This document shows positions 20,001 to 28,793 of a stretch of 64,000 nt of DNA, one piece after another. The DNA is from Aurantiacibacter arachoides (GTDB lineage Bacteria; Pseudomonadota; Alphaproteobacteria; Sphingomonadales; Sphingomonadaceae). The translations under genes and the position numbers were made by a program. The stretch lies in assembly GCF_009827335.1 (NCBI RefSeq), contig NZ_WTYH01000001.1, forward strand, positions 868,001-932,000, in the 5' to 3' direction. Below the pieces are notes generated by a model that was given only the letters and a program-made list of their open reading frames with translations, ran no database searches and had not been told where the DNA came from. The first letter of the stretch is position 1; each line of letters opens with the position of its first letter.

Positions 20001-20296
20001 GCCGGATCATCGGCGATCTGCCCATCGAACTGCGGGTCAACATCCGCGCGCCCTTCTACCGGCTGCTCAATTCCGTCCGGTCGCTCTACGATCCCACGGC
20101 CGTGCGCAGCCCGCGTTCGCTCGGGCTGGTCGGCGCGGATGGCGAGGTGCTGCGCGAGGTTGTCGACCAGGATGCCGTCGACGAACTCGACGAAGAAGCC
20201 GAGCGCCAGGCCGAATGTGACCTGCTTGGCGGGGAAGCCTGCGCAGAGTTAGACGAAGCCGCTATTCAGCCTCAGGAAAGCGAACCCATGCCATGA
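17030..20296 (+). CDS. ydbH: YdbH-family AsmA-like intermembrane phospholipid transport protein
   Basis: A 1088-residue protein with one N-terminal membrane helix (about 22-41, IVLLIALVVAVAWAW) and a very long periplasmic part of beta-strand-like repeats, as in the AsmA/TamB/YhdP/YdbH group that bridges inner and outer membranes for phospholipid traffic. The C-terminal region (about 900-1050: NYVLEIDGLEAAQFVERMEIGNLAASGTFDG, LRDLQYDRMEVLLNGSL) is the most YdbH-like. The ATG at 17030 leads straight into a basic stretch before the helix. It overlaps ynbE by ATGA and is followed by ydbL; that three-gene set is diagnostic of the YdbH pathway. Confidence 0.85.
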   Translation: MAQDEALTDEARPRGRKRLFAQRLGIVLLIALVVAVAWAWNQRVTFADDAIEQFMAENDIRATWTTEIIGPDEQVITNLVIGDPARPDLTVERVEIATRLRWGLPDVTALRLVGPRIYGSYRGGRLSFGDLDPLIFPEETGQPFEFPALDLFVEDGRGLLLTDFGRVGFKLAGGGHLRGGFTAELAAISETIDLGACGIERPTLYGTVSIDAERPRFDGPARFGSLACPDSRVAIADGTVVLGVQVDRNLEDVEGDYRLALGDTALAGVTASSLAGEGRLSWRDGDLAALYDLAAADVTTSSARAGGLTLEGRVRTADDLARIDVEGEVAGRGLALGPDLDATIAGAADNARGTLLEPLLSRLALNLARELRSSSLAATFDARSTRDLTSITIPEARVRGSGGSTIASLSRGQVTLGASGLPRFAGNFTTGGEGLPQITGRMEQSAGGALAMRLAMREYASGNSRLAIPVMSVLQGADGRVALDGRVLASGPLPGGFAQGLDLPVDGTIAPDGSLALWTGCRQVRFERLAFSNLELNRQSLILCPPGGRSILAYDRGGLRLAAGATALDLSGRLAQTPIRVRSGPVGVAWPGALVARDLDVALGPAERAQRFQITDLRADLSAGGIGGDFAGADVFLASVPLDVLGASGNWRYAGNRLTLEGASFGLEDRQDADRFEPLSAEGASLTLFANRITADALLRHPGSGQVVTAAHIEHDLSSGTGFADLDVPGLAFVDGAFQPTDLTRLALGVVANVEGTVRGTGRIDWSSAGVTSTGRFSSDALDLAAAFGPVKGASGTVVFTDLLGLTTAPDQRIQVVSVNPGIEVFDGEVAFQLIDGERIALSGGRWPFMGGMLTLRPVTINLGVDETRNYVLEIDGLEAAQFVERMEIGNLAASGTFDGVIPLVFDADGNGQLIGGRLVSRPPGGNVSYVGELSYEDLSFFANYAFRTLRDLQYDRMEVLLNGSLTGELVTRVNFTGIRQGPAAERNIVSRIIGDLPIELRVNIRAPFYRLLNSVRSLYDPTAVRSPRSLGLVGADGEVLREVVDQDAVDELDEEAERQAECDLLGGEACAELDEAAIQPQESEPMP

Positions 20297-20535
20297 ATGA
20301 CGCCAGTTTGACGTACCGTGCCCGAAGCGCGCATATTGCCGCGATGAACGCGGCGAAGCGGATAAGGGCCGTGATGGTGATGGCGACGGTTGCACCGCTC
20401 GCCGGGTGCATTACCTTGGAAGCGCCTGACGAGCCCATCGTGATCGAACTTAACATCAGCATCACGCAGGAAGTGATCTATCGTCTGGCGGAAGATGCCG
20501 GCACGACGATCGACGAGAATGCCGAGATTTTCTGA
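20293..20535 (+). CDS. ynbE: YnbE-family outer-membrane lipoprotein
   Basis: An 80-residue lipoprotein overlapping the ydbH stop as ATGA. Its signal sequence ends in the lipobox LAGC (Cys at residue 38), and the mature part EPIVIELNISITQEVIYRL is the conserved YnbE core; in enterobacteria YnbE pairs with the YdbH C-terminus at the outer membrane. An in-frame ATG at 20344 would give a more normal 20-residue signal peptide (MNAAKRIRAVM...), so the true start could be either; the overlap with ydbH favours 20293. Confidence 0.8.
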   Translation: MNDASLTYRARSAHIAAMNAAKRIRAVMVMATVAPLAGCITLEAPDEPIVIELNISITQEVIYRLAEDAGTTIDENAEIF

Positions 20536-20559
20536 TCCGGCGACAGGAGTTTGGAAGCG

Positions 20560-20952
20560 ATGAGAACGACCACGAAACTACTGCTGAGCGCGCTGGCGCT
20601 GGGCATCGGGACGCTCGGCATGGTGGCGACCCCTGCGCTGGCGCAGCGTAACCCGGCCTATGCCGCCGCGCGGTCCGCTGGGCAGGTGGGTGAGAAGATG
20701 GACGGCTACCTCGGCATCGTCGGCGCAGCGACCCCGGCGCTGCGCGCCATGGTGGACGATATCAACATCCGCCGCCGCGCCGTCTATGCGCAGCAGGCAC
20801 AGGCCAACAATGCCACGCTGGAAGAATACGCCTTCACCGCAGGCTGCCTCGCCATCCAGCGCACTTCACCCGGAGAAATGTATCAGGCCCCCAACGGAAG
20901 CTGGGTGCAGCGCGGCAGTGGCCCGGCACAGCGCGATCCGCGTTGTCCGTAA
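20560..20952 (+). CDS. ydbL: YdbL-family (DUF1318) periplasmic protein
   Basis: A 130-residue protein with a Sec signal peptide (cleavage near ATPALAQ, about residue 28) and the family segment GQVGEKMDGYLGIV. In enterobacteria YdbL modulates the YdbH-YnbE bridge. The ATG at 20560 is preferred over an in-frame TTG nine bases upstream, because the Shine-Dalgarno CAGGAG then lies at normal distance. Third gene of the ydbH operon. The C-terminal part has two Cys (in AGCLAIQ and the final DPRCP), possibly a disulfide. Confidence 0.85.
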   Translation: MRTTTKLLLSALALGIGTLGMVATPALAQRNPAYAAARSAGQVGEKMDGYLGIVGAATPALRAMVDDINIRRRAVYAQQAQANNATLEEYAFTAGCLAIQRTSPGEMYQAPNGSWVQRGSGPAQRDPRCP

Positions 20953-20987
20953 GCGGTTTGAACGTCGCGTAGGACGACCCCGCTGCC

Positions 20988-21986
20988 TCAGCGTTCCACT
21001 GCGTTCATGACGTCCGTCACACTCGACGGTTTGACGCCGCGCTGCTGCAGATAAGTGAAGATTCGTCGCCACCAGTCGTACAGTGTGTCGAGATCGTCCT
21101 CTGTCCGCACATAAGGCGTGTCACCGGGGCGCAGGGACGGGCTGTGGAACGAGAACATTAGCAAGGGCGCGCCATCGTCCAGCGCCATGTCGATCCCGCG
21201 GATCGCCTCCTCCACGCTGACGCCCTCTGGCGTCAGCGGCACACGTTCGAGCAGGCCGACTCGTGCCAGCAGACCGCGAAGCGCGGGCACGCGCCACAGC
21301 GCGGGATAAAGCCAGTCCCCCTGCCGCCGCAGCATCCCCCAGAAGGCGGTGGTAAGCGGCAGTTCGAGCAAGGTGCGCTCGTCATCCAGCCAGTAGGGCG
21401 CGACCGGGTGCGGGCGATAGTTGGGGCCGCCCGCGCTCGAGTAATCGAACTTGGGCCGCACCGAACTGTCCACCGCGATGCCCTGTCTGCGCAGGATGTC
21501 GGCGGTGTTCTGACCGGCACCGTACCGGCCGGCACGGTAGATCAGCGGGGCCATGCCGAACCTTTCCTCGATCGTCGTGCGCAGCGCCTCGATCTTGCGC
21601 TCTTCCAGCGCGGGAGGCAGGTTGCCGGCAAAGGAATTGGCTTGGTTGACCTCTTCCTCGAACGGCGGATTCACCCATGGGTGCAGCTGGACGCCGATCT
21701 CCGCGCGGCCGTCTGCCAGGGGTTCGCGCAGGATGTCTGCCGCCAGCCGGGCGTTGGCGATCGGCCAGTCGACGAGATAGACCGGCACCACGCCTTCGTG
21801 CTCGCAGAATTCCTGGAACTTGGAAAGCCTGCCGACGTGCTCGATGCCGTGGGTGTCACGGGTCAGCGGCTTGTCCCAGTCGAACTCCTCCTCAGTATCG
21901 ACGGTCAGCACATAGCGCGGGATCCGGTCACGGAACCGGGCGAGGCTTTCGCGCGGTGGCGGATCAAGAATGCTCCGCGACGCCAA
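20988..21986 (-). CDS. Polysaccharide deacetylase-like protein
   Basis: A 332-residue NodB-fold protein. The metal-binding acidic motif appears as LTVDTEEEFDWD (about 28-39), a later QLHPW (with histidine) and RAGRYGAG match the second and third NodB-like motifs, and MFSFHSPSLRPGDTPYV gives the C-terminal histidine. This pattern is that of the sphingomonad WalW/deacetylase group acting on surface polysaccharides. The start is a TTG with an AGAGGAG Shine-Dalgarno sequence about eight bases upstream. No signal peptide is seen. It is convergent with ydbL and downstream of the histidine kinase at 22042. Confidence 0.8.
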   Translation of the reverse strand: MASRSILDPPPRESLARFRDRIPRYVLTVDTEEEFDWDKPLTRDTHGIEHVGRLSKFQEFCEHEGVVPVYLVDWPIANARLAADILREPLADGRAEIGVQLHPWVNPPFEEEVNQANSFAGNLPPALEERKIEALRTTIEERFGMAPLIYRAGRYGAGQNTADILRRQGIAVDSSVRPKFDYSSAGGPNYRPHPVAPYWLDDERTLLELPLTTAFWGMLRRQGDWLYPALWRVPALRGLLARVGLLERVPLTPEGVSVEEAIRGIDMALDDGAPLLMFSFHSPSLRPGDTPYVRTEDDLDTLYDWWRRIFTYLQQRGVKPSSVTDVMNAVER

Positions 21987-22041
21987 ACCCGGTCTCCTCT
22001 TTGCGATGGATCGAAACCGAACCGGGCGTGTGTGTTTCCGG

Positions 22042-23721
22042 TCAGTTTCGCGCTCGGTCGTTTCCCGCGCTTAAGCTCTGTTCCTGCCCGGTCAAGGATG
22101 GAACGACAAGGGTAACTTGATCTTTGTCGCACTGGAGAGCGCCGCCAATCGCGGCCGCCTCTGCCCGGGCGAGCCGGAAGGCGAATTTCGGCCCGAACAT
22201 CCCGGCACTTACGGCGCCCCGGCGCGAGGGTCCGCGATCCGCCGCAGTGCTATCTACCAGTCCGGAAGGACAATCGATCCGCAGCTGGACTGTCGCATCC
22301 TGCCGGTCTAGGCGTATTGTGATTGTCTCACCCGGGGCCATCGCGCTTGCAGTGGTGGCGAGCAGGCGCCAGGCGAGTGACAGGGCATCTCCGGGTGCGA
22401 GCGGCACCAGGAAAGGCCCCTCCATCACTTCCAGCACGAAGTCCGCGCCCCGCGAATGCAAGACGTTCTGCAACCGCTTCACGGTATCGCCGATCGCCAC
22501 GTGGAAATCACTCGTGCCAGGTTCAAGGGTGACCGCGCCGGCCTCCAGTTTCACCAGCCGGTCCATTTCGTCGAACCCTGCCAGCAGCTTTGCCGCGTCG
22601 ACAGCGATGCCGGCGGCATGGGCGCGGTATTCATGAGGGGCAGGGCCGAACAGCTGTTGCTGGATGATTTCGGCAAAGCCCTGGATCGCGCCGACGGGCG
22701 TGCGCAGTTCATGCAGCACCTGGCGCATCGCATCGCCCTCGCCATCGTCGTTGACTGCGGTGACGGTCCCGGCCGGGCTGCGACAAAGGCGGCCGCGATA
22801 GCCGGTAAAGGCGCCGGATGCCTCGTCAAACAGCGGTGCCGCATCGCAGACCCACGCTCCGCTGACGGCGGGAGCGGCGTCGATGGCGATGCGTTCCGCC
22901 GACAGCGGCAAGTGAGCCGCCAGCCGCGCACTGGCACGCGCGCTGCGCGTTAGCAGAGTGCCGGCGCGCGGCGCCGCAAGGTCGAGGCCGACCAGCATGG
23001 ATGCACTCCGCTCGCTGGCCCAGACGACCGTACCGCGCGCGTCGGAGGCGAACTCGATGGCCGTCAGCGGCTCCGCCTCGCGATCGTTCTTCGGCCCGGT
23101 GGGAAGCGGCAGGCGCTGGGCAGGGCCAGGGGCAGGAGCAGTGCCCTGCCTGGTCTGGCGAAAGGTCTCGATCCGGCGGAGCAGCGCGCTGATCCCTGCT
23201 GACGGCGGCGGCGCCTGGGTGGGCGCCGCGTCGGTCGTTTCGGGGCGCAGCGCGGAATCTTGTCGCCGCCTCTCTGAATCGAGATGGGGCAGGACCATGT
23301 CGACAACGCCCAGTTCGGCAAGCTGGCGTCTCACGCGTTCGGGCAGGTCGCGGCGGTGGCGCAAAAACCCGCGGGCGGCGACGGGCAGACGTGGAATAAG
23401 GGTCAGCCAGTCGTCCTGCCCCAACTGGGCCGTCGCCATGGCCGCCGCGGCCAACTTGGCCTCTCCGCTTGCCAGAAAGGCAACGAGATCACGGTTGCGC
23501 AGGCGCAGGCCGGGCTGACGCAGGATGCGCGACTGGTCCTCTTGCGGCAGTTGCTTCATGAGCTCGCCCAGCCGCGCAAAACCCGCCTCTCGCAATTCGC
23601 CCGTCGCCCGGGCGCCTTGACTGCCGAGCAGGTCGAGCAGTTGCCGGAACTGCGTGCGCAGCACCGCGTCGCTCCCGCTGCGCATCTGCAGCACGGTGGC
23701 GAGGCGGTCGTCGAACAGCAT
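22042..23721 (-). CDS. Histidine-kinase-like sensor with a degenerate ATPase domain
   Basis: A 559-residue soluble protein. Residues 1-150 are an all-helical region of unknown family (rich in RQLLDLLG, RLGELMKQL-type helices); a Pro/Ala linker follows (160-215), then a PAS-like region (about 220-320) and a HisKA helix with the phospho-acceptor His337 in QVLHELRTPVGAIQGFAEI. The final 130 residues sit where HATPase_c should be, but the N-box Asn and the glycine-rich ATP-lid motifs are not recognisable. No membrane helix or receiver domain is present, and no response regulator is adjacent. It may be a phosphotransfer or signalling scaffold rather than an active kinase. Confidence 0.75.
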   Translation of the reverse strand: MLFDDRLATVLQMRSGSDAVLRTQFRQLLDLLGSQGARATGELREAGFARLGELMKQLPQEDQSRILRQPGLRLRNRDLVAFLASGEAKLAAAAMATAQLGQDDWLTLIPRLPVAARGFLRHRRDLPERVRRQLAELGVVDMVLPHLDSERRRQDSALRPETTDAAPTQAPPPSAGISALLRRIETFRQTRQGTAPAPGPAQRLPLPTGPKNDREAEPLTAIEFASDARGTVVWASERSASMLVGLDLAAPRAGTLLTRSARASARLAAHLPLSAERIAIDAAPAVSGAWVCDAAPLFDEASGAFTGYRGRLCRSPAGTVTAVNDDGEGDAMRQVLHELRTPVGAIQGFAEIIQQQLFGPAPHEYRAHAAGIAVDAAKLLAGFDEMDRLVKLEAGAVTLEPGTSDFHVAIGDTVKRLQNVLHSRGADFVLEVMEGPFLVPLAPGDALSLAWRLLATTASAMAPGETITIRLDRQDATVQLRIDCPSGLVDSTAADRGPSRRGAVSAGMFGPKFAFRLARAEAAAIGGALQCDKDQVTLVVPSLTGQEQSLSAGNDRARN

Positions 23722-23941
23722 GGCGGCTCCCGATGCGCGCGCCGGCGGGCGGGCGATGGTTAAGGTTTCGAAAACGCCCTTACAGCCACACGCGACTGCC
23801 CGCGCGCGTGCTGCCGGCTGCGTTGCAAAAGGGGACAGTTGCGTGCATAAGGAATAATCGTTCCGCGACGCGCAGCATTACGTCTCGAAAATTTCACCCG
23901 GCGCCGATGCTGTTTGTGGATTTCTTCTGGGGGCAAGCACC

Positions 23942-24406
23942 ATGGCCACGCTCGATTCGATCGATCGCAAACTCCTGTCCGAACTGCAGTCGGAGGGGCG
24001 GGTCACCAATGTCGACCTTGCCCGCCGGGTCGGCCTGACCGCCCCGCCGTGCCTGCGCCGGGTGCGCGCGCTGGAGGAAGAGGGCGTGATCCGCGGGTAT
24101 CATGCCGATCTTGACGCCTCGAAACTGGGATTTGCCATCACCGTCTTCGCCATGGTCAGCCTGCGCAGTCAGGCGGAGGAAGACCTGCGCGGCTTCGAGA
24201 ACCACATCAAGGGCCTGCCCGAAGTGCGCGAATGTCACATGCTGAACGGCGAGATCGATTTCATTCTCAAGATCGTCAGCCGTGACCTGCAAAGTTTCCA
24301 GGAATTTCTCACCAGCAAGCTCACCCCCGCGCCCAATGTGGCGAGCGTCAAGACCAGTCTGACGATCCGCACGGCGAAGCACGAACCGGGCGTGCCGCTG
24401 GAATGA
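23942..24406 (+). CDS. Lrp/AsnC-family transcriptional regulator
   Basis: A 154-residue regulator with an N-terminal winged helix-turn-helix (about 5-60: DRKLLSELQSEGRVTNVDLARRVGLTAPPCLRRVRALEEEGVIRGYHADLD in pieces) and a C-terminal RAM ligand-binding domain (about 70-145, with VRECHMLNGEIDFILKIV). It is divergent from the degenerate kinase, with 220 bases between them that likely hold its promoter, and its stop overlaps the next gene's ATG as ATGA. Target unknown; the coupled glycosyltransferase may simply ride along. Confidence 0.92.
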   Translation: MATLDSIDRKLLSELQSEGRVTNVDLARRVGLTAPPCLRRVRALEEEGVIRGYHADLDASKLGFAITVFAMVSLRSQAEEDLRGFENHIKGLPEVRECHMLNGEIDFILKIVSRDLQSFQEFLTSKLTPAPNVASVKTSLTIRTAKHEPGVPLE

Positions 24407-25275
24407 CCGCCGAAGGGGCGGCAGGCGACCAGCGCTGCCCGCTCTGCCTCAACCCCAGGTTTCACGCCCGGCCTCACGCTTTCAAGGAATGCACCCACTG
24501 CGAGGTGGCCTTTGCTCCCGAGTGGACGGGGCAACCAGAGGCCGCACGCGCAGCCCTGCTTGCCCACGCGAAGGGGGCGGCGCTGGCCGAGGGTCTTGCC
24601 CTGAATGCGGCAGCACGCCGCAACCTCGCCTTTGCATTGGCCCGTGATGCTGCCGGCCACGTGCCGGTGACACTGGCAGCAATCGCACGCACTGCTGAGC
24701 TCGCGCAATTCCTTCACGCGACCGAACCTGTCGCCGGCCTGTTCGCCGAGCGGGTGGTGCTGGTGGATGCCGAGCAGCCGCCGCCTGTCGCCAGGAACAG
24801 GGTGCGCGTGCTGGCCAAGCCATTCGACGGCGATTTTGCAGCACAGCGCAACAGGCTGATGGCAGAAATCCACACCGACTGGGTGCTGCAACTGGATACC
24901 GACGAAAGCCTGACGGGCGAAAGCGCGCGCACCTTGGTCGCGCTGGTGAGCGAGGCGGAGCGGCTCGGCCTGGCCGCGCTCGGCCTGCCACGGCGCAACC
25001 GCGTCGATGGCGTGCTGTCCAGCCTCTACCCCGATATCCAGTATCGCCTCTTGCACCGCGACATTCGCTTTGCAGGCAGGGTCCACGAGAGGCCGGTGGT
25101 TCCCTTTGCCCGAACCGCCCTGGCGCTTGCCTGCCCTATCGATCATGCTCTTTCGCGGGCGCGCGTGGTGGCCCGAACCGCGCAATACGGGGCAATGGCG
25201 GCGGATGCCGCGCGGCCGGAGGACGAAACTGCGTTGCTTCAGCCCATGCCGGCGCGCTGGAGGCAGTTTCTGTAA
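24403..25275 (+). CDS. Glycosyltransferase-2-like protein with an N-terminal zinc ribbon
   Basis: A 290-residue protein. The first 35 residues contain C12-x2-C15-x14-C30-x2-C33, a zinc-ribbon pattern. The remainder resembles a GT-A fold: VTLAAIARTAELAQF, RVVLVDAE, the FAAQRNRLMAEIHTDWVLQLDTDES stretch (in pieces) where the DTD would bind the metal-sugar nucleotide, and LPRRNRVDGV followed by YPDIQYRLLHRDIRFAGRVHE, typical of family 2 enzymes acting on lipid-linked or surface glycans. Its translation is coupled to the Lrp gene and its end overlaps the convergent glycosyltransferase by 37 bases. The usual N-terminal GT2 nucleotide-binding strand is weak, so activity is uncertain. Confidence 0.65.
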   Translation: MTAEGAAGDQRCPLCLNPRFHARPHAFKECTHCEVAFAPEWTGQPEAARAALLAHAKGAALAEGLALNAAARRNLAFALARDAAGHVPVTLAAIARTAELAQFLHATEPVAGLFAERVVLVDAEQPPPVARNRVRVLAKPFDGDFAAQRNRLMAEIHTDWVLQLDTDESLTGESARTLVALVSEAERLGLAALGLPRRNRVDGVLSSLYPDIQYRLLHRDIRFAGRVHERPVVPFARTALALACPIDHALSRARVVARTAQYGAMAADAARPEDETALLQPMPARWRQFL

Positions 25276-26414
25276 AAGGTCTCGGTCTCCGTGCCGAGCG
25301 AGCCGCGATCGAAGCGGCCCGCCGTGGCCAGGGCACGCTCTCGCCAGTCTGACAATGTCCTTCGATCCTCCAGCAAGTCGCGCAGCACCTCGGCGATGGC
25401 CGGCCCGTCGCATCGTGCAGCCAGAATTCCCCCGCCGGGCTCCCCTACGAATTCGCGCGCGGACGGGTCCTCCTTGCAGGCCAGCACCACGCGCCCGAAC
25501 GCCATGGCTTCCTGATAGACCAGTCCGAAGCTTTCGTAGCGCGACGGGCACAGGACGACGTGCGCCCGTTCAAATTCAGACAGCAGGTCGGCCTGGTCCA
25601 GCCGGTGATGGCAGGTGACGTTCGCCAGCGGCACAGATCCCAGATCCGCCGGTGCAATCCCGACGAGCGTGAAGTCGACCGGCGCATCCGCCAGCAGGGC
25701 AATCGCTTCGATCACCGCATCGAAGCCCTTGCGCCGTTCCGGCCGTCCAACGAAAAGCACGCGCACCGGACCGGTTAATGGGTCGGGGAACCGCGCGACG
25801 CTGGCGCTCCCCAGGAATGCGGGAGACAGGCTGAGGCCCACGACGGCATGAAGTGGCGAAGATGGCGCGGCCACGCCATAGAGCGCGGCGATCTTGCGCC
25901 CATGCGCGCGGCTGTTGGATATGATGCCCGCAGAGGCGCGGGCGCCAGCCGCCTCAAGCCAGCGGGCCATGGCCGCATCGAGGCGGTTGCGCAGGGTTGC
26001 GCGCTGTTCGACCGTCTCGGCCACCGGGCTGCTGCAACGCGTGACGACCGGGATGGCGGAGCGGGCGAGCGCGGCCAGCGGGGCATACCAGTTCGTGCCC
26101 TCGATCACGTCGAACGGCCGTATCGCGTGTTCGCGGCGGGCCACGCGGGCAAAGGCGAGCGGGGCGGCGAGGTGGCCAACCACCGCAAGTTTGCGCAAGC
26201 CGCGCAGCAGGGGCGAGAGGCCGTCGGCTGCGCCAACGATCTCAACCGCACCGTCACGGCCGCGCCCGCCGCGATCCAGCGTCAGCACGCGCACGTCATG
26301 GCCCAGCGCCGCCAGCGATTGCGCGATCTCGCGCGCGGCAACGGCCAGCCCGCTCTTCTCCGGCGGATAGCTCCAGGTCACCACGCCGATGACCATGGGC
26401 CGGTCGGCGTTCAC
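25239..26414 (-). CDS. Glycosyltransferase family 4 protein
   Basis: A 391-residue GT-B enzyme. N-terminal half: [22 protein letters not shown] (in pieces) with the Gly-Leu acceptor loop; C-terminal half: [20 protein letters not shown] and the E-x7-E motif in [18 protein letters not shown], which binds the sugar nucleotide. The GTG start overlaps the accC stop as GTGA; an internal ATG six codons later (26396) is the alternative. Probable role in exopolysaccharide, lipopolysaccharide or glycolipid assembly; together with the neighbouring GT2-like protein and deacetylase it suggests an envelope-glycan patch. Confidence 0.85.
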   Translation of the reverse strand: MNADRPMVIGVVTWSYPPEKSGLAVAAREIAQSLAALGHDVRVLTLDRGGRGRDGAVEIVGAADGLSPLLRGLRKLAVVGHLAAPLAFARVARREHAIRPFDVIEGTNWYAPLAALARSAIPVVTRCSSPVAETVEQRATLRNRLDAAMARWLEAAGARASAGIISNSRAHGRKIAALYGVAAPSSPLHAVVGLSLSPAFLGSASVARFPDPLTGPVRVLFVGRPERRKGFDAVIEAIALLADAPVDFTLVGIAPADLGSVPLANVTCHHRLDQADLLSEFERAHVVLCPSRYESFGLVYQEAMAFGRVVLACKEDPSAREFVGEPGGGILAARCDGPAIAEVLRDLLEDRRTLSDWRERALATAGRFDRGSLGTETETFYRNCLQRAGMG

Positions 26415-27760
26415 GCCTCGCGCTTGGCGAGCCATTCCTCCAGCCACTTGATCGTGTAGTCGCCACTTATCACGTCGGGCTGGTGAAGCAGTTCGCGGTG
26501 CAGCGGAATGTTCGTCTTCACCCCTTCGACGACCATTTCCTCCAGCGCGCGGCGCAGGCGCATCATGCACCGTTCGCGGCTGCGACCGTAGACGATCAGC
26601 TTGGCGATCATGCTGTCGTAGTAGGGCGGCACCGTGTAGCCGGCATAGAGCCCGCTATCGACCCGCACGTGCATCCCGCCCGCCGCGTGATAGTAGGTGA
26701 TCTTGCCGGGGCTGGGCGCAAAGGTGAACGGGTCTTCGGCGTTGATGCGGCACTCGATCGCATGGCCGGTGAACGTGATGTCTTCCTGCTTGCACGACAG
26801 CGGCTTGCCGTCGGCAATGCGGATCTGCTCGCGCACCAGATCGAGGCCCGTGATCGCTTCGGTCACGGGATGCTCCACCTGCAGGCGGGTGTTCATCTCG
26901 ATGAAGTAGAAATTGCCGTTTTCCCACAGGAATTCGATCGTGCCCGCGCCGCGATAGCCCATGTCGGCCATGGCATTGGCCACGATGCCGCCCATCCGCT
27001 CCCGCTCTTCGGACGTGATGACGGGGGAGGGCGCTTCCTCGAACACCTTCTGGTGGCGGCGTTGCAGCGAGCAGTCGCGCTCCCCCAGATGGATCGCGTT
27101 GCCCTTGCCGTCACCAAAGACCTGGAATTCGATATGCCGCGGGTCGCCAAGGTATTTTTCAAGATACATGGTGTCGTCGCCGAACGCCGCCTTGGCTTCG
27201 TTCATGGCCTGCTTGACCAGGGTTTCGAGCTGGTCCTCGCTCGGCACGACCTTCATGCCGCGCCCGCCGCCGCCCGCCGCGGCCTTTGCCAGCACCGGAT
27301 AGCCGATCTCCGCCGCGATGGCGCGCATCTCGTCAAAATCACTGACCGCGCCGGGGCTTCCCGGCACCAGCGGCAGGCCCAGTGCGCCGGCGGTGATCTT
27401 GGCCTGCACCTTGTCGCCCATGGTGCGGATATGTTCGGGCTTGGGCCCGATCCAGGCGATGTCGTGCGCTTCCACGATCTCGGCAAAGCGGGCGTTTTCG
27501 GAAAGGAAGCCGTAGCCGGGATGGATCGCGTCGGCGCCGGTGATCTCGGCGGCCGAGATGATCGCGGCGGTGTTGAGATAGCTGTCGGCAGCCGCCGGCG
27601 GGCCAATGCATACCGCGTGATCGGCCAGGCGAACATGCATGGCGTCGGCATCGGCGGTGGAATGCACCGCGACCGTCTCTATGCCCATTTCGTGCGCCGC
27701 GCGGTGGATGCGCAGCGCGATCTCGCCGCGATTGGCGATCAGGATGCGCGAGATGCCCAT
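26411..27760 (-). CDS. accC: Acetyl-CoA carboxylase biotin carboxylase subunit
   Basis: Carboxylates biotin on the carrier protein with ATP and bicarbonate. The 449 residues show the ATP-grasp layout: [13 protein letters not shown] at the start, the [14 protein letters not shown] loop, [16 protein letters not shown], and [13 protein letters not shown] near the active site. The ATG shares one base with the accB stop (TGATG). The GTGA overlap at its end ties the GT4 gene to the same transcript. Confidence 0.97.
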   Translation of the reverse strand: MGISRILIANRGEIALRIHRAAHEMGIETVAVHSTADADAMHVRLADHAVCIGPPAAADSYLNTAAIISAAEITGADAIHPGYGFLSENARFAEIVEAHDIAWIGPKPEHIRTMGDKVQAKITAGALGLPLVPGSPGAVSDFDEMRAIAAEIGYPVLAKAAAGGGGRGMKVVPSEDQLETLVKQAMNEAKAAFGDDTMYLEKYLGDPRHIEFQVFGDGKGNAIHLGERDCSLQRRHQKVFEEAPSPVITSEERERMGGIVANAMADMGYRGAGTIEFLWENGNFYFIEMNTRLQVEHPVTEAITGLDLVREQIRIADGKPLSCKQEDITFTGHAIECRINAEDPFTFAPSPGKITYYHAAGGMHVRVDSGLYAGYTVPPYYDSMIAKLIVYGRSRERCMMRLRRALEEMVVEGVKTNIPLHRELLHQPDVISGDYTIKWLEEWLAKREA

Positions 27761-28269
27761 CAGGAAACGACAGCGAGCGGCTGATCGAATTCCACCGGAT
27801 CGCCGTTGTCGACCAGCAGTTGCTGCACCGTGCCGTCACGCGGGGAGACGATTGGGTTCATCACCTTCATCGCCTCGACGATCAGCAGGGTATCGCCCTT
27901 CTTCACGGAGTCGCCGACGGCCACGAAATTGCCCGCGCTGGGTTCCGGCGCGAGATAGCAGGTGCCGACCATCGGTGACTTGACCGTGTTGGCGTTGTCG
28001 GCGGCCGGGACATTCTCGGCTGCGCCGGCGGCTGCGGGGGCAGCCGGCGCGGCGGGCGCGGGCGCCACGGCCGGCGCCGCGGCGTAGAGCGCCTGGGCGG
28101 GTGCGGCAGCGGGCAGACCCCCGCGCGAGACGCGGATACGGCGGTCGCCGTCTTCCACTTCGATTTCGGTAAGGCCGGTTTCGGCCAGCATCTCTGCCAG
28201 TTCGCGGACGAGGTCGCTATCGACGCTCATGCCGCCGCGGGCGGTGGCTGGTGCCTTCTTTTCGGGCAT
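27760..28269 (-). CDS. accB: Acetyl-CoA carboxylase biotin carboxyl carrier protein
   Basis: Carries biotin between AccC and the AccA/AccD carboxyltransferase. The 169-residue protein has the usual N-terminal [20 protein letters not shown] block, a long Ala/Pro hinge (about 52-90) and a C-terminal biotinyl domain with the target lysine Lys135 in [10 protein letters not shown]; the common fourth residue Met of AMKM is Val here, a known variation. First gene of accB-accC. Confidence 0.97.
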   Translation of the reverse strand: MPEKKAPATARGGMSVDSDLVRELAEMLAETGLTEIEVEDGDRRIRVSRGGLPAAAPAQALYAAAPAVAPAPAAPAAPAAAGAAENVPAADNANTVKSPMVGTCYLAPEPSAGNFVAVGDSVKKGDTLLIVEAMKVMNPIVSPRDGTVQQLLVDNGDPVEFDQPLAVVS

Positions 28270-28358
28270 GAAGTCCCCATTCCTGTGACGTTCTGATGAC
28301 GCGTGGCGCTAGAACCGTCTGGCGGGCGTGGCAAGTGCGGCTGACGCCCGCAGGTTGT

Positions 28359-28793
28359 TCAAAGTTTTGCCGCGGCCTCCAGCGCCAGTTCGTAGCCCAG
28401 CGTCCCCAAGCCCGCGATCGAACCCTTCGCCGCCATGCCGACATAGCTGTGATGCCGGAATTCCTCGCGCCCGGCGGGGTTGGAGAGGTGAACCTCTATT
28501 ACCGGCGTGCGGATGGATCGGATGGCGTCGTGAAGCGCGATGCTGGTATGGGTCAGCGCGCCCGCGTTGAGGATCACCGCCCTGGCCCCGTCGGCCTGCG
28601 CTTCGTGCAGCCAGTCGATCAGGTGGCCTTCGTGGTTGGACTGGCGCAGGTCGATCGTCAGCCCGAGCGCGCGACCGCGATCTTCCAGCCGGCTGGCGAT
28701 GTCGTCCAGCGTATCGGATCCGTAGATCTCCGGCTCACGCATGCCGAGCAGATTGAGGTTGGGGCCGTTGAGGACGAAGACGGTGTCTGTCAT
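28359..28793 (-). CDS. aroQ: Type II 3-dehydroquinate dehydratase
   Basis: Converts 3-dehydroquinate to 3-dehydroshikimate in the shikimate pathway. The 144-residue protein has the family start VLNGPNLNLLG (8-17), catalytic Tyr24 in the EIYGSDTLD loop, LNAGALTHTSIALHDAI, and EVHLSNPAGREEFRHHSY. It is upstream of accB-accC by 89 bases on the same strand, a recurring alphaproteobacterial order (aroQ-accB-accC). Confidence 0.97.
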   Translation of the reverse strand: MTDTVFVLNGPNLNLLGMREPEIYGSDTLDDIASRLEDRGRALGLTIDLRQSNHEGHLIDWLHEAQADGARAVILNAGALTHTSIALHDAIRSIRTPVIEVHLSNPAGREEFRHHSYVGMAAKGSIAGLGTLGYELALEAAAKL

